DNA from: Streptomyces cellostaticus
GTDB taxonomy: Bacteria; Actinomycetota; Actinomycetes; Streptomycetales; Streptomycetaceae
Direction of reading: 5' to 3'
Length of the DNA stretch: 64,000 nt
Assembly (NCBI RefSeq): GCF_001513965.1
Contig: NZ_KQ948021.1
Location: forward strand, 140,562 to 204,561
This document shows, in pieces, positions 1-9,230 of this stretch. Made by a program: the position numbers and the translations under genes. Numbering within the stretch: the first letter of the stretch is position 1; each line of letters starts with the position of its first letter. The notes beneath the pieces are model-generated. The model was given only the letters and a program-made list of their open reading frames with translations. It had not been told where the DNA came from and did no database searches.

Positions 1-363
1 GCAGGCCATGGAGATGATCGCCACGTCGTCGCCGGGGTCGCCGGTCCGGTCCACGGCGGGACTCGGCGAGGGCACCTGTGCGGGCGGCTGTGGGAAGACG
101 GCGTCCGCGACCGCGGCGATCGTGGGGTGGTTGAAGACGAGGGACGGTTCCAGGGGGCGGCCGGTCAGTGCGCCCAGTTCGGCGGCCAGGGTCACCAACT
201 GGCGTGATCCCAGGCCGAATTCGGCCAGCGGCCGGTCCGGGTCGACGTGGGCCTGATCGGTCCCGGCCGCCTCGGCGACAGCCGATGCCAGCCAGGCCCG
301 GACGCCCGCGGAGGTCGTCAGGGACGGCTCGGGGGTGTGCTTCGGGGTCTCGTGCGCAGGCAT
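1..363 (-). CDS. Polyketide synthase, N-terminal ACP then start of KS (partial)
   Basis: Only the first 121 residues are in the window; the gene continues past position 1. Reading leftward from ATG at 363 (GAGGACA ribosome site about 10 nt upstream), residues about 20-75 form an acyl-carrier-protein domain with the phosphopantetheine motif FGLGSRQL (Ser53; usually GxDS, here GLGS). A proline-rich linker leads into VAIISMAC, the usual entry of a ketosynthase. An N-terminal ACP directly downstream of a fatty acyl-AMP ligase gene (162-nt gap, same strand) suggests that the ligase loads a fatty acid onto this ACP and the KS extends it. The start of a modular or iterative type I PKS is well supported; the product cannot be predicted. 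Confidence 0.85.
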   Translation of the reverse strand, partial: MPAHETPKHTPEPSLTTSAGVRAWLASAVAEAAGTDQAHVDPDRPLAEFGLGSRQLVTLAAELGALTGRPLEPSLVFNHPTIAAVADAVFPQPPAQVPSPSPAVDRTGDPGDDVAIISMAC

Positions 364-525
364 CTGGGCAGGTGTCCTCGTGAACTCGGGCTCAGGGTGG
401 ATTCCGCACCGGGCGAGGGGTGCGCGGTACGGCGAAAGGGAGGGGCCACGGCCCGCACCGGGGCCGCAGGGACCAAGAGGTGCCGGGCCGCCGGCTCCGA
501 CGAGCGCACCGGCGGCGGGGGTGTT

Positions 526-2253
526 TCACCCCACGGCGGCCGCGGCCGTCACCAGGGAGAGGGTGCCGTCGAGGTACGCGGTCCGGGTGGCGCGGCGCTG
601 GATCTTCCCGCTGGAGGTCTTGGGGATGCTGCCGGGCCGGACGAGGACGACGTCGCGCACGGACAGGCCGTGCACGTCGCCGACCGCGCTGCGGATCAGG
701 TCAGTGATCTTCTCGGACTCGCCGGCCGTGTCGGGGGTGATCTCGGCGACGAGGACGGGCTGTTCGCCCTCCGCTCCGGTGTCCACGGGGAAGGCCGCGG
801 TGCAGCCGGGGCGCAGGGCGGGATGGGTCAGTTCGGCGGTCAGCTCCAGGTCCTGCGGGTAGTGGTTGCGGCCGTCGACGACGATGAGGTCCTTCAGCCG
901 GCCGGTGACGAACAGTTCACCGTCCCGCAGGAAGCCGAGGTCGCCGGTGCGCAGGAACCGGCCCTCGCGGCCGGTTCGCGAGCCGCGGAACGTCTGGCGG
1001 GTGGCGAGGGTGTTGCGCCAGTAGCCCTTGGCGACACTCGCCCCGCCCACCCAGATCTCGCCGGCCTCCCCCTCGGGCAGTTCCTCCAGCCGCTCGGGGT
1101 GGACGATCGCCACGCTCACGCCCGCACCGGGGCGGCCGCAGCCCACGGCGGCCGCGTCGGCCTCGCCCGCGTTCGGGGCCCCGTCGGCGGCGGCGAGCAG
1201 CGTCGGCGGGGTGTCCGGCGTGCCGCCGGTGACCATCAAGGTGGCCTCAGCCAGGCCGTAGCAGGGGTAGAGGGCCTCGCGGCGGAATCCCGCGCGGCCG
1301 AAGGTGTCGGCGAAGCGGCGCAGCGTGGCCGCGCGCACCGGTTCGGCGCCGTTGAAGGCGACCTTCCACGCGCTGAGGTCGAGGCTGTCGAGGAGGTCCG
1401 GGCCGGCGTGCTTCAGGCACAGCTCGTAGGCGAAGTTGGGGCCGCCGCTGGTGTGCGGGCGGTAGCGGCTGACGGCGGTGAGCCAGCGGGCCGGCTGCTG
1501 GAGGAAGTGCAGGGGTGAGAACAGGGTGGCGGTGGCGCCGAGGTACACCGTGTTCAGGACCGGGCCGATGAGCCCCATGTCGTGGTAGACCGGCAGCCAG
1601 CTGACGAACATCTCGTTGTCGTGCGCGGCGATCGCCTCGGGTGTGTGGCCCATGCGCTCGGTGATGACCCGCTCGTTGGCCAGCAGGTTGCCGTGGGTGA
1701 TCGCGACCCCGCGCGGGGCAGAGGTGGACCCGGAGGTGTACTGGAGGAACGCGACGGTGTCCGGGCCGAGTTCGGGTTCGCGCCAGGCGGCCGCCGCGTC
1801 GTCGGGGATGTCCTCGGTGGCGACGCGGGCGATCACGTCGAGTTCGGGCAGCTGCCCGGCCGTGCCGTCGAGCGCGGCGATCACGTCGCGCCCTCCGAGG
1901 ACGACCTTGGCGTCCGCGTCGGCCAGCAGGCGCTTCATCCGGCTCAGCGCACGGTGGTTCTGCGCGCGGCCCTGCGGGGGCACGCCCGGTACGGCGACCA
2001 CACCTGCCGAGAGGCAGCCCAGATAGGCGCAGATGAACTCCAGGCCGGGCGGGTACAGCAGCATGGCGCGCGAGCCGGCCAGTCCGCGCTCCTGCAACCA
2101 GGCGGCGACGGCCCGGGAGCGGGTGGCCAGCCGGTCGTAGGTGAGTTCCTGGATATCTCCGTCGCAGTCACCGGTCACGAGATGGCGGTACGCGGTGCGC
2201 TCGGGATGGTTCGAGGCGTGCACGGTCAATAAATCGACCAGGGAACGTGCCAT
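526..2253 (-). CDS. Fatty acyl-AMP ligase (FAAL, FadD32-like)
   Basis: A 575-residue ANL-superfamily enzyme that activates a fatty acid as acyl-adenylate and passes it to an acyl carrier protein rather than to CoA. Visible are the P-loop LQYTSGSTSAPRG (about residues 170-182), the FAAL-type motif CYGLAEATLMVTGG, RTGDLGFL, the hinge region GRLKDLIVVDGRNHYP and the C-terminal lysine region KTSSGKIQRR. Length is normal and there is no fused carrier domain, so the ACP heading the next gene on the same strand is the likely acceptor. ATG at 2253 gives a good N-terminus (MARSLVDLL). A conventional acyl-CoA ligase is less likely given the FAAL signature. Confidence 0.9.
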   Translation of the reverse strand: MARSLVDLLTVHASNHPERTAYRHLVTGDCDGDIQELTYDRLATRSRAVAAWLQERGLAGSRAMLLYPPGLEFICAYLGCLSAGVVAVPGVPPQGRAQNHRALSRMKRLLADADAKVVLGGRDVIAALDGTAGQLPELDVIARVATEDIPDDAAAAWREPELGPDTVAFLQYTSGSTSAPRGVAITHGNLLANERVITERMGHTPEAIAAHDNEMFVSWLPVYHDMGLIGPVLNTVYLGATATLFSPLHFLQQPARWLTAVSRYRPHTSGGPNFAYELCLKHAGPDLLDSLDLSAWKVAFNGAEPVRAATLRRFADTFGRAGFRREALYPCYGLAEATLMVTGGTPDTPPTLLAAADGAPNAGEADAAAVGCGRPGAGVSVAIVHPERLEELPEGEAGEIWVGGASVAKGYWRNTLATRQTFRGSRTGREGRFLRTGDLGFLRDGELFVTGRLKDLIVVDGRNHYPQDLELTAELTHPALRPGCTAAFPVDTGAEGEQPVLVAEITPDTAGESEKITDLIRSAVGDVHGLSVRDVVLVRPGSIPKTSSGKIQRRATRTAYLDGTLSLVTAAAAVG

Positions 2254-2598
2254 AGGGCGAGTCTCACCTGTCTGCGTGGGTGGGCGAGGAAACGGGAGTG
2301 CGGGCGGCGCCGTGCGCGACCGGACGGAGCGTGGTCAACCCAGCTTCGTTGCAGGGTCGTTGGGCTCGGCTCCCCGCACTGGGAGCCATGGACCGGACGG
2401 CCGCTGGCGATCCCCCCGCAACAGCTTGCTACCGGTGAGTAACACCATAGCAGTCCGAGTGATCGAAGAGTCGAACACACGTAAACGCTTTGTAACCAAG
2501 CGAGTTGACGCACCCCATCCAGCAGGCCACGCAGCGTAACCGAATATTCCCTTTTGACCCCGAATGCCGGACGCGTGAATCCGCCCTATCGTGCTGTC
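2254..2598. other. Divergent intergenic region, FAAL / baeRF-like gene
   Basis: A 345-bp non-coding stretch between divergent genes, markedly more AT-rich between about 2430 and 2560. It should hold promoters for both directions. TATCGT at 2587-2592 lies 6 nt before the rightward ATG and could be the -10 of a leaderless transcript. TTGACC at 2554-2559 is 27 nt from that hexamer, too far to be its -35. No palindrome or convincing operator was seen. Confidence 0.4.
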
Positions 2599-3693
2599 AT
2601 GGAGCACGCACTGAGTCCCGCAATCCTTGCCGAACTGCGGCGCCCGCGTCCCTACCCGGCGGTGTCGGTGCTGACGCCGACGCACCGCCGCGAACCCGAG
2701 AACGGCCAGGATCCGGTCCGGCTGCGCAATGTGGTGGCCGAGGCCAGAAAGCGGCTGGAATCCGACCCCTCGGTCACTCGGGAACGACGCGCCGAAGTCG
2801 TGGCACAGCTCGACCGCGCGCTGGCGGAGGTGGACCTGGCGCACGCCGAGGACGGCCTGGTGATCTTCGCCGCCCCCGGTGAACACCAGGTCTGGTCGCT
2901 GGCCCGCACCGTCCCCGAGCGGGTGGTACTCGCGGACACCTTCCTCACCCGCAACCTGGTCTCCGCGCAGGCCGCCGAGCGGCCCTGCTGGGTGCTGTCG
3001 GTCTCCGCCGACCGCGCCACCCTGTGGAGCGGCGGCCCCGACCGGGTCGTGGAGGACCGCTCCGGCGGCTTCCCGCTCCGCCACGGCCGGGAGAACTTCG
3101 ACGCCGAGCGCCGGGAGCAGATCGGTGACATGCCGAGCACCTACGTCGACGAGGGCACGCGCCAGTTCCTGCGCGAGGTGGACACCGCCTTGAGCACGGT
3201 CCTGCGCGACCAGCCCCGCCCCCTGTACATCACCGGCGAGCAGGCAGCCCTGTCCCTGCTGGACGAGGTCGGCAGTGCCGCCAAGGCCGCCGTGCACGTC
3301 CCGCACGGGGGCCTCGCCCACGCCGGCCCGGAGGCCGTGTGGCAGGCCCTGCTGCCGGTCCTCGAGGCCGAGGCCCGCAAGGACGCCACGTCCGTCGTCC
3401 GGGAACTGACCTCGGCACTCGGGCACAAGACCTTCGCGGCCGGGGTGGACGAGCTGTGGCAGAACGCCCGCGACGGCCGCGTCCGGCTCCTGGCCGTCGA
3501 GGAGAACTACCGCGTGACCGTCCGGGACGACGGCGACCATCTCGTCCCGGCCGAGGCCGGTGACCTGGACGCCCGTGACGACATCGTGGACGAGATCGTC
3601 GAGCAGTGTCTGGAGACCGGCGCCGACGTCCGCTTCGTCCCCGACGGCACGCTGGGAGACGCGAACGGCATCGCGGGGGTGCTGCGGTACTGA
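2599..3693 (+). CDS. Archaeo-eukaryotic release factor family-like protein (baeRF3 type)
   Basis: A 364-residue cytosolic protein of a family common in actinobacteria and often mislabelled as a chemotaxis protein. It resembles the bacterial archaeo-eukaryotic release-factor-like (baeRF) families: N-terminal VSVLTPTHRREPENGQDPVR, a helical segment, VIFAAPGEHQVW, and a C-terminal half with long alternating strands and helices. The cellular role is unknown; a link to ribosome-associated or stress hydrolysis is only a family-level proposal. The ATG at 2599 is chosen because family members start close to LSPAILAEL; an upstream in-frame TTG at 2554 would add 15 unlikely residues. Monocistronic. Confidence 0.7.
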   Translation: MEHALSPAILAELRRPRPYPAVSVLTPTHRREPENGQDPVRLRNVVAEARKRLESDPSVTRERRAEVVAQLDRALAEVDLAHAEDGLVIFAAPGEHQVWSLARTVPERVVLADTFLTRNLVSAQAAERPCWVLSVSADRATLWSGGPDRVVEDRSGGFPLRHGRENFDAERREQIGDMPSTYVDEGTRQFLREVDTALSTVLRDQPRPLYITGEQAALSLLDEVGSAAKAAVHVPHGGLAHAGPEAVWQALLPVLEAEARKDATSVVRELTSALGHKTFAAGVDELWQNARDGRVRLLAVEENYRVTVRDDGDHLVPAEAGDLDARDDIVDEIVEQCLETGADVRFVPDGTLGDANGIAGVLRY

Positions 3694-3740
3694 GGCACCC
3701 CCCGGACCCCCCGGACAACGCCCGCGCCGCCTCTCGCCTC

Positions 3741-3755
3741 GGCGTACGCTACGCC
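3741..3755. promoter_or_regulatory. Perfect 6-3-6 inverted repeat upstream of the Gfo/Idh/MocA gene
   Basis: GGCGTA-CGC-TACGCC lies 29-43 nt before the start codon of the following dehydrogenase gene, in a position suited to an operator. It overlaps a possible -10 (TACGCT). No regulator gene is adjacent, so the assignment rests only on symmetry and position. Confidence 0.3.
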
Positions 3756-3783
3756 GTGATCGTCGGCGAGAGGGAGCGCGGGC

Positions 3784-4809
3784 ATGGGTGAGCTGCTGGG
3801 TGTGGCGGTACTGGGTGCCGGGCACATGGGAGCCGACCACATACGACGCCTCGATCAGGTGGTGAGCGGGGCCAGGGTGGCCGCCGTGGCCGATCCCGCT
3901 GCCGAGCGGGCCGAGGACGCGGTGGCCGGCCTGGACAGCGTCACCGTGCACACGGAGGCGGCGGCCGCGCTCGACGCGCCCGGGGTGGCGGCCGTGCTGA
4001 TCGCCTCTCCTGGCCCCGCGCACGAGGAGGCCCTGCTCGCGGCCTTCGACCGCGGCCTGCCCGTGCTGTGCGAGAAGCCCATGGTGCCGGACTCCACAGG
4101 TGCGCTGCGGGTGGTGGAGGCCGAGGCGCGGCTCGGCCGCCGGCTGGCGCAGATCGGTTTCATGCGGCGCTACGACACCGAGTACCGGCGTCTGAAGGCC
4201 CTGCTGGACGGCGGCAGCCTCGGCCGCCCCCTGATGCTGCACTGCACCCACCGCAACGTCTCCTCCCCCGCCGGCTTCACCAGCGCCATGCTGATCAACA
4301 GCTCCGTCTCGCACGAGATCGACGCGGCCCGCTGGCTGCTCGGGCAGGAGCTGACGGCGGTCACCGTGCTGCGGCCGGCGTCCTCGGCGGGCGCGCCCGA
4401 GGGCCTGATCGATCCGCAGTTCGTGCTGTTCGAGACCGAGCGCGGCGCGCTGGTGGACGTGGAGGTCTTCGTCAACTGCGGCTTCGGCTACCAGGTGCGC
4501 TGCGAGGCCGTGTGCGAGGCCGGCAGCGCCCGGATCGGCGACGAGCACACCATGGTGGTCACCTCCCGGGGCAGCGCCGCCGAGGAGGTGGCGCAGGACT
4601 ACCTCGTCCGCTTCGCCGACGCCTACGACCGCGAGGTGCAGGCGTGGGTCGACGCCACCCGGCGCGGCCAGGTCACCGGCCCGGGCGCCTGGGACGGCTA
4701 TGCGGCCTCCGTCGTCGCCGAGGCGGGGGTCCGGGCGCTGGAGACCGGCGGGCGGGTGGCCGTCGAGCCGGCCCCGCGCCCGGACCTGTACGCCGAGGTC
4801 AGCCGCTGA
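3784..4809 (+). CDS. Gfo/Idh/MocA family oxidoreductase (inositol 2-dehydrogenase-like)
   Basis: A 341-residue NAD(P)-dependent dehydrogenase acting on a cyclic polyol or sugar. The Rossmann motif VAVLGAGHMGADH is at residues 7-19, the family motif CEKPM near residue 98, and the substrate-site segment SVSHEIDAARWLL in the C-terminal domain, which resembles myo-inositol 2-dehydrogenases (IolG). ATG at 3784 follows GAGAGGGAG. No inositol catabolic genes are nearby, so the substrate is open. The stop overlaps the convergent phospholipase C gene by 11 bp. Confidence 0.8.
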   Translation: MGELLGVAVLGAGHMGADHIRRLDQVVSGARVAAVADPAAERAEDAVAGLDSVTVHTEAAAALDAPGVAAVLIASPGPAHEEALLAAFDRGLPVLCEKPMVPDSTGALRVVEAEARLGRRLAQIGFMRRYDTEYRRLKALLDGGSLGRPLMLHCTHRNVSSPAGFTSAMLINSSVSHEIDAARWLLGQELTAVTVLRPASSAGAPEGLIDPQFVLFETERGALVDVEVFVNCGFGYQVRCEAVCEAGSARIGDEHTMVVTSRGSAAEEVAQDYLVRFADAYDREVQAWVDATRRGQVTGPGAWDGYAASVVAEAGVRALETGGRVAVEPAPRPDLYAEVSR

Positions 4810-6823
4810 CGCTCGGGGCGCCCGTCTCCAGGTGCCCGGTGAACCGGCGTGACCAGGTCGCGTCGGAGCCGACGGTCACCGTGAAGTCGTACCAGCCGTC
4901 CTGGTACGCGACGGCGTTGAAGTAGTCCTCCGTCGAGGCGCCCGAGGCGACGGTGTAGGTCCAGGGACCGTCGGTGCGGTAGTGGTGGGAGGTGATGGTG
5001 AACGTCACCGACGACGACCCCGAGTTGGTCATCTTGAAGTAGATCGCGAGCTTGCCCGTGCCGGGCTCCACGGCGTAACGGGTGCTCACCTCCGCCGACC
5101 TGCCCGCCTTGGTGGCGTCGCCCTGGAAGCGGCGCAGGAAGCGGTTGGGGCCGACCATGGTCAGGTCGTACGTGCCGGAGCCGAAGCCCGTGCCGATGTT
5201 GAAGGAGTCGGAGGCGGTGGCGCCCGGGGCGACGGTGTACTGCCAGGGCGTGGTGTCGCGGTAGGCGTTGGGGTGGATCGAGAAGTGCGCCGCCCTGGCC
5301 GCCGGGCCGCCCTGGTTGGCCATGGTGAACCAGGCGAGGATCTTTCCGGCGGACCCGAACTCCAGGTGGTCCAGGTATCCGTTCGGCTGGTACGGCAGCG
5401 CGCGGGCCGGGCGGGTGCCGGGCTCCTGCGCGGGCAGGGCGTTGTCGGTCGGCACGGGGTTGGGCAGCGGGCCGCAGGTGCCGATGCCGAGGACGCTCGT
5501 CGCGGGCAGCGGGACGGGGCCGTGGACCGGGTTGGCGAAGTCGAAGACACCGGTCAGGTCGCCGCTCACCTTGCGCCGCCAGTCACTGATGTTGGGGCAG
5601 TCGGCACGCTTGCCGAGGGCCGCCGTCCAGGTCTCCAGGAAACGCAGCACCGACGTGTGCTCGAAGACCTCCGAAGAGACCCAGCCGCCGCGTGTCCAGG
5701 GCGAGATGACGATCATCGGGACGCGGAAGCCGAAGCCGTACGGCACGCCGTTGAGGAACTCGCCGGCGGTTCCGGTGGGCGGGGCCGGGGGCGGGACGTG
5801 GTCGAAGTAGCCGTCGTTCTCGTCGTAGTTGAGGAACAGGACGGTCGAGTCGAAGACGTCGCTGTCGGCGGCGAGGGCCTGGTACACCAGGTTGACGAAG
5901 TGGGCGCCGTCGCCGGGCGGGGCGTACGGGTGCTCGGAGAAGGCCTGGTTGGGCACCACCCAGGAGACCTGCGGGAGGGTGCCCGCGAGCACGTCGGCCT
6001 TGATGGCGGCGGCTATGTCGTCCGGGGTCGAGCCGGTCGCCTTCGGGACGGAGGACATACCGCGGTCGTAGAGCGGATCGCCCGCCTTGGCGTTCGCGAA
6101 GTTCTTGAAGTAGGCGCAGCCGTTGTCACCGTAGTTGTCGGCCGCGTTCTGGTAGACCTTCCAGGTCACCCCGGCGGCCTGCAGCGCCTCGGCGTAGTTC
6201 TGCCAGGTCAGGCCGGACTCGTCGCCGCCGTCGTAGCTGGAGGGGTCGACCTTGCCGCTCCACAGGTAGGTGCGGTTGGGTCCCGTCGCGCTGAGGGCGG
6301 AGCAGAAGTAGGCGTCACAGACGGTGTAGTTGTCGGCGAGCGCATAGTGGAAGGGGAGGTCGGAGCGGTCCAGGTAGCCGAGCGAGCGGACGTTGCCGAC
6401 ACCCGAGACCCAGTTGTCGAGGCGGCCCTTGTTCCACGCCGAGTGCTGCGAGGACCAGGAGTGCGGCAGGTCTCCGCTGCACTGGGCGAGGGTCTCGCCG
6501 TCCTTGCCGCCCGCGGCCGGGGTCGCGCTGAGCTTCCACGGGTACTGGCGGCCCGGTCCGTTCGGCTGGTTGAAGACCGAGGAGCCGCCGCTGAGGGTGA
6601 GGCCGCTGCGGTCGTCGAAGCCGCGGACGCCCTTCAGCCGCCCGAAGTAGTGGTCGAAGCTGCGGTTCTCCTGCATGAGGATCACCACGTGCTGCACGTC
6701 CTTGATCGTGCCGGTCGCCGCGGTCGCGGCCGCGGCCGCCGTGCGCGTGCCGGCGCTCAGTGCCACGCCCGCCGCCATGGAAGCGCCGAGCCCCACGAAG
6801 CCTCTTCGGCTGATCGGTGTCAT
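4799..6823 (-). CDS. Tat-exported phosphocholine-specific phospholipase C
   Basis: A 674-residue secreted phosphoesterase of the bacterial phospholipase C / acid phosphatase family. The N-terminus carries a twin-arginine signal (SRRGFVG, residues 5-11, then an Ala-rich core). Mature residues begin with VVILMQENRSFDHYFG, the hallmark active-site segment; NYDENDGYFDHVPPP lies in the middle. Residues from about 490 hold two copies of the beta-sandwich C-terminal domain typical of these enzymes. ATG at 6823 follows GAGGACGGGG; longer in-frame versions would place the Tat motif too far inside. It probably releases phosphate from host or soil phospholipids. No Pho box was identified. Confidence 0.9.
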   Translation of the reverse strand: MTPISRRGFVGLGASMAAGVALSAGTRTAAAAATAATGTIKDVQHVVILMQENRSFDHYFGRLKGVRGFDDRSGLTLSGGSSVFNQPNGPGRQYPWKLSATPAAGGKDGETLAQCSGDLPHSWSSQHSAWNKGRLDNWVSGVGNVRSLGYLDRSDLPFHYALADNYTVCDAYFCSALSATGPNRTYLWSGKVDPSSYDGGDESGLTWQNYAEALQAAGVTWKVYQNAADNYGDNGCAYFKNFANAKAGDPLYDRGMSSVPKATGSTPDDIAAAIKADVLAGTLPQVSWVVPNQAFSEHPYAPPGDGAHFVNLVYQALAADSDVFDSTVLFLNYDENDGYFDHVPPPAPPTGTAGEFLNGVPYGFGFRVPMIVISPWTRGGWVSSEVFEHTSVLRFLETWTAALGKRADCPNISDWRRKVSGDLTGVFDFANPVHGPVPLPATSVLGIGTCGPLPNPVPTDNALPAQEPGTRPARALPYQPNGYLDHLEFGSAGKILAWFTMANQGGPAARAAHFSIHPNAYRDTTPWQYTVAPGATASDSFNIGTGFGSGTYDLTMVGPNRFLRRFQGDATKAGRSAEVSTRYAVEPGTGKLAIYFKMTNSGSSSVTFTITSHHYRTDGPWTYTVASGASTEDYFNAVAYQDGWYDFTVTVGSDATWSRRFTGHLETGAPSVSG

Positions 6824-6963
6824 TCGCCCCGTCCTCGTCACCGGAGTGCCCCTGCGGCACACCGCGCGCCAGGGTGCACGCGGTGACAGTCGAGATCCAT
6901 AGCGGTGCGATGAGGCATGGGTGAACAAAAGTCAAAGTCGTTGCCCGGCAGGCCCGCCGCCGC

Positions 6964-7377
6964 TCAGACGCCACCGAACAGGGCGCTCAGCCCCTGCTCC
7001 ACGACCGCCGCCACGTCCTCCTGCCCGGCCGCCACCACGGCGTAGGTGTTCAGCAGGAAGCGGCGCAACGCCGAGGTCGGGAACTGGATCAGGGCCAGGC
7101 CGCTCGGCGAATGGAACTCCAGAACCGTCCGGGTGCGGCCGTATGGCCATATCTGTACGTCCCCGTGTCCCGCCGGGGCGCGCAGCCCCTGGTCCAGCAG
7201 GGAGCGTGCGAAGGTCCAGGTGACCTCGTCGCCCGCCAGGGTGGCCTCGGGCGGGAAGTCCACGAAGACGGCCAGCGGATCGTCCCCGGTGTAGCGCAGG
7301 GTGGCCGACACCGGGACCTCCCGGTCCTCGGCGGTGATCAGACGGGCATGGGCGGGCTGTTCGATGATGACGTCCAT
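6964..7377 (-). CDS. SsgA-like sporulation/cell-division protein (SALP)
   Basis: A 137-residue member of the SsgA/SsgB family, found only in sporulating actinomycetes, whose members position septa and control peptidoglycan remodelling. Conserved features are VPVSATLRYTGDDPLAV, VTWTFARSLLDQGL, GHGDVQIWPYG and LEFHSPSGLALIQ. It looks closer to the SsgD-type members than to SsgB, but this is from memory. ATG at 7377 matches the family N-terminus (MDVIIEQP). No strong ribosome site precedes it, and an in-frame ATG at 7482 would add 35 residues unlike the family. Confidence 0.85.
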   Translation of the reverse strand: MDVIIEQPAHARLITAEDREVPVSATLRYTGDDPLAVFVDFPPEATLAGDEVTWTFARSLLDQGLRAPAGHGDVQIWPYGRTRTVLEFHSPSGLALIQFPTSALRRFLLNTYAVVAAGQEDVAAVVEQGLSALFGGV

Positions 7378-7725
7378 GCCTATAAGGAGTCTGCGAAGGC
7401 CCTTCACAGGACGCTGAATCCGGACAGAGTTGACGAGCGGCGACCGGTCTACGGCACCATGGAACACCAGAGCGACGAACACCCGATGGAGCGCTACACC
7501 GAAGCGTCCCCAAGTCGGTCATCTCCCGTAGTACGCCTACGACTTGACGCCTCTCGCGCGTACGTCATCCGTGCCCTCGGATCACGCCAGGAAGACTCTG
7601 GCATATGCCGGAAGCACCACCGTATCGTGTGTTGCCAAATCCCTTACAGGGCGTCGCGGGCTGTGCGAGAGTCGTAACGGTCCCTCCGCCCCTCCCTGGC
7701 CGTACCGTCCCCATCGGAGTGCGTC
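7378..7725. other. Divergent intergenic region, SALP / SpoIIE phosphatase
   Basis: 348 bp without a supportable gene. It must hold both promoters. Short AT-rich patches occur around 7505-7650, but no clear -35/-10 pair or large palindrome was found. The phosphatase ribosome site (TCGGAG, about 7712-7717) closes the region. Confidence 0.4.
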
Positions 7726-9156
7726 ATGCCGTCCCCAGTCTCCGCGGACCGCTCAGCCGCCCAGCCGCCCGGGCGCGGCTCGGTCGAGGCGTTGATAACG
7801 CAGACGCGGCGGCTCAAGGACGACGTGGACGCCGTACGACGGGACGCCCAGAACGAAGCCTCGGACCCTCAGGAGCGCTGGCAGCAGGCTCTGTACGACC
7901 TCGCGCTGCACCAACTCGACGACCTGGACATCCACTTGGCGCAGCTGCGGGACGGCCCGGAGCCCGTACCCGCCGAGCCCGTCGGCACCCCGGTCCTCCG
8001 ACCGGCACCGGCCGCCTCCGCAGACGGGTCGCTGCTCAGCCGGGTCGGCAGCGCGGAGTGGAACCTGCTCACGGACGAGGCGAGCTGGTCCGGGGAGCTG
8101 TACCAGATCCTGGGCCTCGACCCGGCCGCCCCCGCGCTCACCCTGGACGAGCTGCCCTCCCTGGTCCTGGAGGAGGACCGGCCGAAGCTGACCGCGATGG
8201 TGACGGACTGCCTGGTCGACGCCAAGCCGATCGACGGCGAGTTCCGCATCGTACGGCCCGACGCCGCCGTGCGGACCGTACACATGATGGGCGAACCCGT
8301 GCTCGGCGCCGACGGCAGCACCGCCTCGATGTGGGCCGTGCTGCGGGACGTCAGCGAACTGCGGCACAGCCAGCGGACGGTGCACGAGACCCGTGACTCC
8401 TTGCACCACCACCGCCGGCAGGCGCAGACCGAGCACCGGCTCGCGGTCGAACTGCAGGAGGCCGTGCTGCCGCCATGGCGCGGCTCCCTGCGGCTCCCGC
8501 ACCGGGGGCAGCAGACCCTCGACCTCGCCGCCCACTGTCTGCCGGCCGCGACCAGCGCACTGATCGGCGGCGACTGGTACGACGCGCTGGAGCTGTCCGA
8601 CGGCGCGACCCTGCTCAGTGTCGGCGACCTCACCGGGCACGGCGTCGCCGTCGCCTCGGGTATGGCGATGCTGCTGGGGGCCGTGCGCGGGATGGCGATG
8701 GCCGGAACCGAACCCGGCCCGCTGCTCGCCATGCTGAACCAGTTACTCGACGCCACCGTACAGCCCGCCCTCGGCAGCGCCGTCTGCTGCCGCTACCGCC
8801 CCGAGACCCGCACCCTGGTATGGGCACAGGCAGGACACCCCGCCCCGCTGCTGTACCGCAACGGGACGGGGCGCGTGCTGAACGCACCGGACGGCGTCCT
8901 GCTCGGCGCGACGACGGGCGCCACCTACGGGCAGGCCGAGGTGACCCTGGAGCCGGGCGACCTCCTCCTGCTGTACACCGACGGACTGGTGTCCGGGCAG
9001 AGCGCGGCGACCGCCGTGGCCCCCCTGCTCGACCTCGCCCCGCGCTTCGGGGCGGCGCGCACCGCGCAGGACTGTGTGCGCACGGTCGTGGAGGAGTTCG
9101 GTGGAGCCGAGCGTGAGGACGACGCGTGCGTGCTCGTCGCCAAGGTCATCGCATGA
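7726..9156 (+). CDS. PAS-domain PP2C (SpoIIE-type) serine/threonine phosphatase
   Basis: A 476-residue signalling phosphatase of the kind that dephosphorylates anti-sigma antagonists. Residues 20-75 are a charged helix that could form a coiled coil, about 100-212 a PAS sensor (WSGELYQILGLD to MWAVLRDVS), 213-245 a connecting helix, and 250-476 the PP2C/SpoIIE domain with metal-binding Asp in IGGDWYDAL (Asp283) and GDLTGHG (Asp301), then LLLYTDGL and the terminal EDDAC. It is cytosolic and has no kinase domain. Codon 340 (8743-8745) is TTA, so translation may depend on the bldA tRNA. Partners are not adjacent; the window's STAS protein is 46 kb away. Confidence 0.88.
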   Translation: MPSPVSADRSAAQPPGRGSVEALITQTRRLKDDVDAVRRDAQNEASDPQERWQQALYDLALHQLDDLDIHLAQLRDGPEPVPAEPVGTPVLRPAPAASADGSLLSRVGSAEWNLLTDEASWSGELYQILGLDPAAPALTLDELPSLVLEEDRPKLTAMVTDCLVDAKPIDGEFRIVRPDAAVRTVHMMGEPVLGADGSTASMWAVLRDVSELRHSQRTVHETRDSLHHHRRQAQTEHRLAVELQEAVLPPWRGSLRLPHRGQQTLDLAAHCLPAATSALIGGDWYDALELSDGATLLSVGDLTGHGVAVASGMAMLLGAVRGMAMAGTEPGPLLAMLNQLLDATVQPALGSAVCCRYRPETRTLVWAQAGHPAPLLYRNGTGRVLNAPDGVLLGATTGATYGQAEVTLEPGDLLLLYTDGLVSGQSAATAVAPLLDLAPRFGAARTAQDCVRTVVEEFGGAEREDDACVLVAKVIA

Positions 9157-9204
9157 GCTGACCTGTCGAGTTCACCACATGAGCTGACCTGCTCAGATAC
9201 TGCA

Positions 9205-9230
9205 GCGCACAGGCCCCTACGCCTGTGCGC
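9205..9230. terminator. Perfect 10-bp stem between convergent genes
   Basis: Stem GCGCACAGGC / GCCTGTGCGC with a 6-nt loop. The loop contains the TAG stop codon of the leftward Nsd-like gene, so the hairpin overlaps its last codons and can terminate both convergent transcripts. Just before it, the 14-bp sequence CATGAGCTGACCTG, spanning the phosphatase stop, is repeated exactly at 9152-9165 and 9178-9191. Confidence 0.7.

Noticed and set aside
2554..2598. TTG start for the baeRF-like gene
   Set aside because: It would add 15 residues without family similarity, and no ribosome site precedes the TTG.
4982..6886. 634-codon plus-strand frame
   Set aside because: Antisense to the phospholipase C gene, which has clear family motifs; no recognisable domain in the antisense frame.
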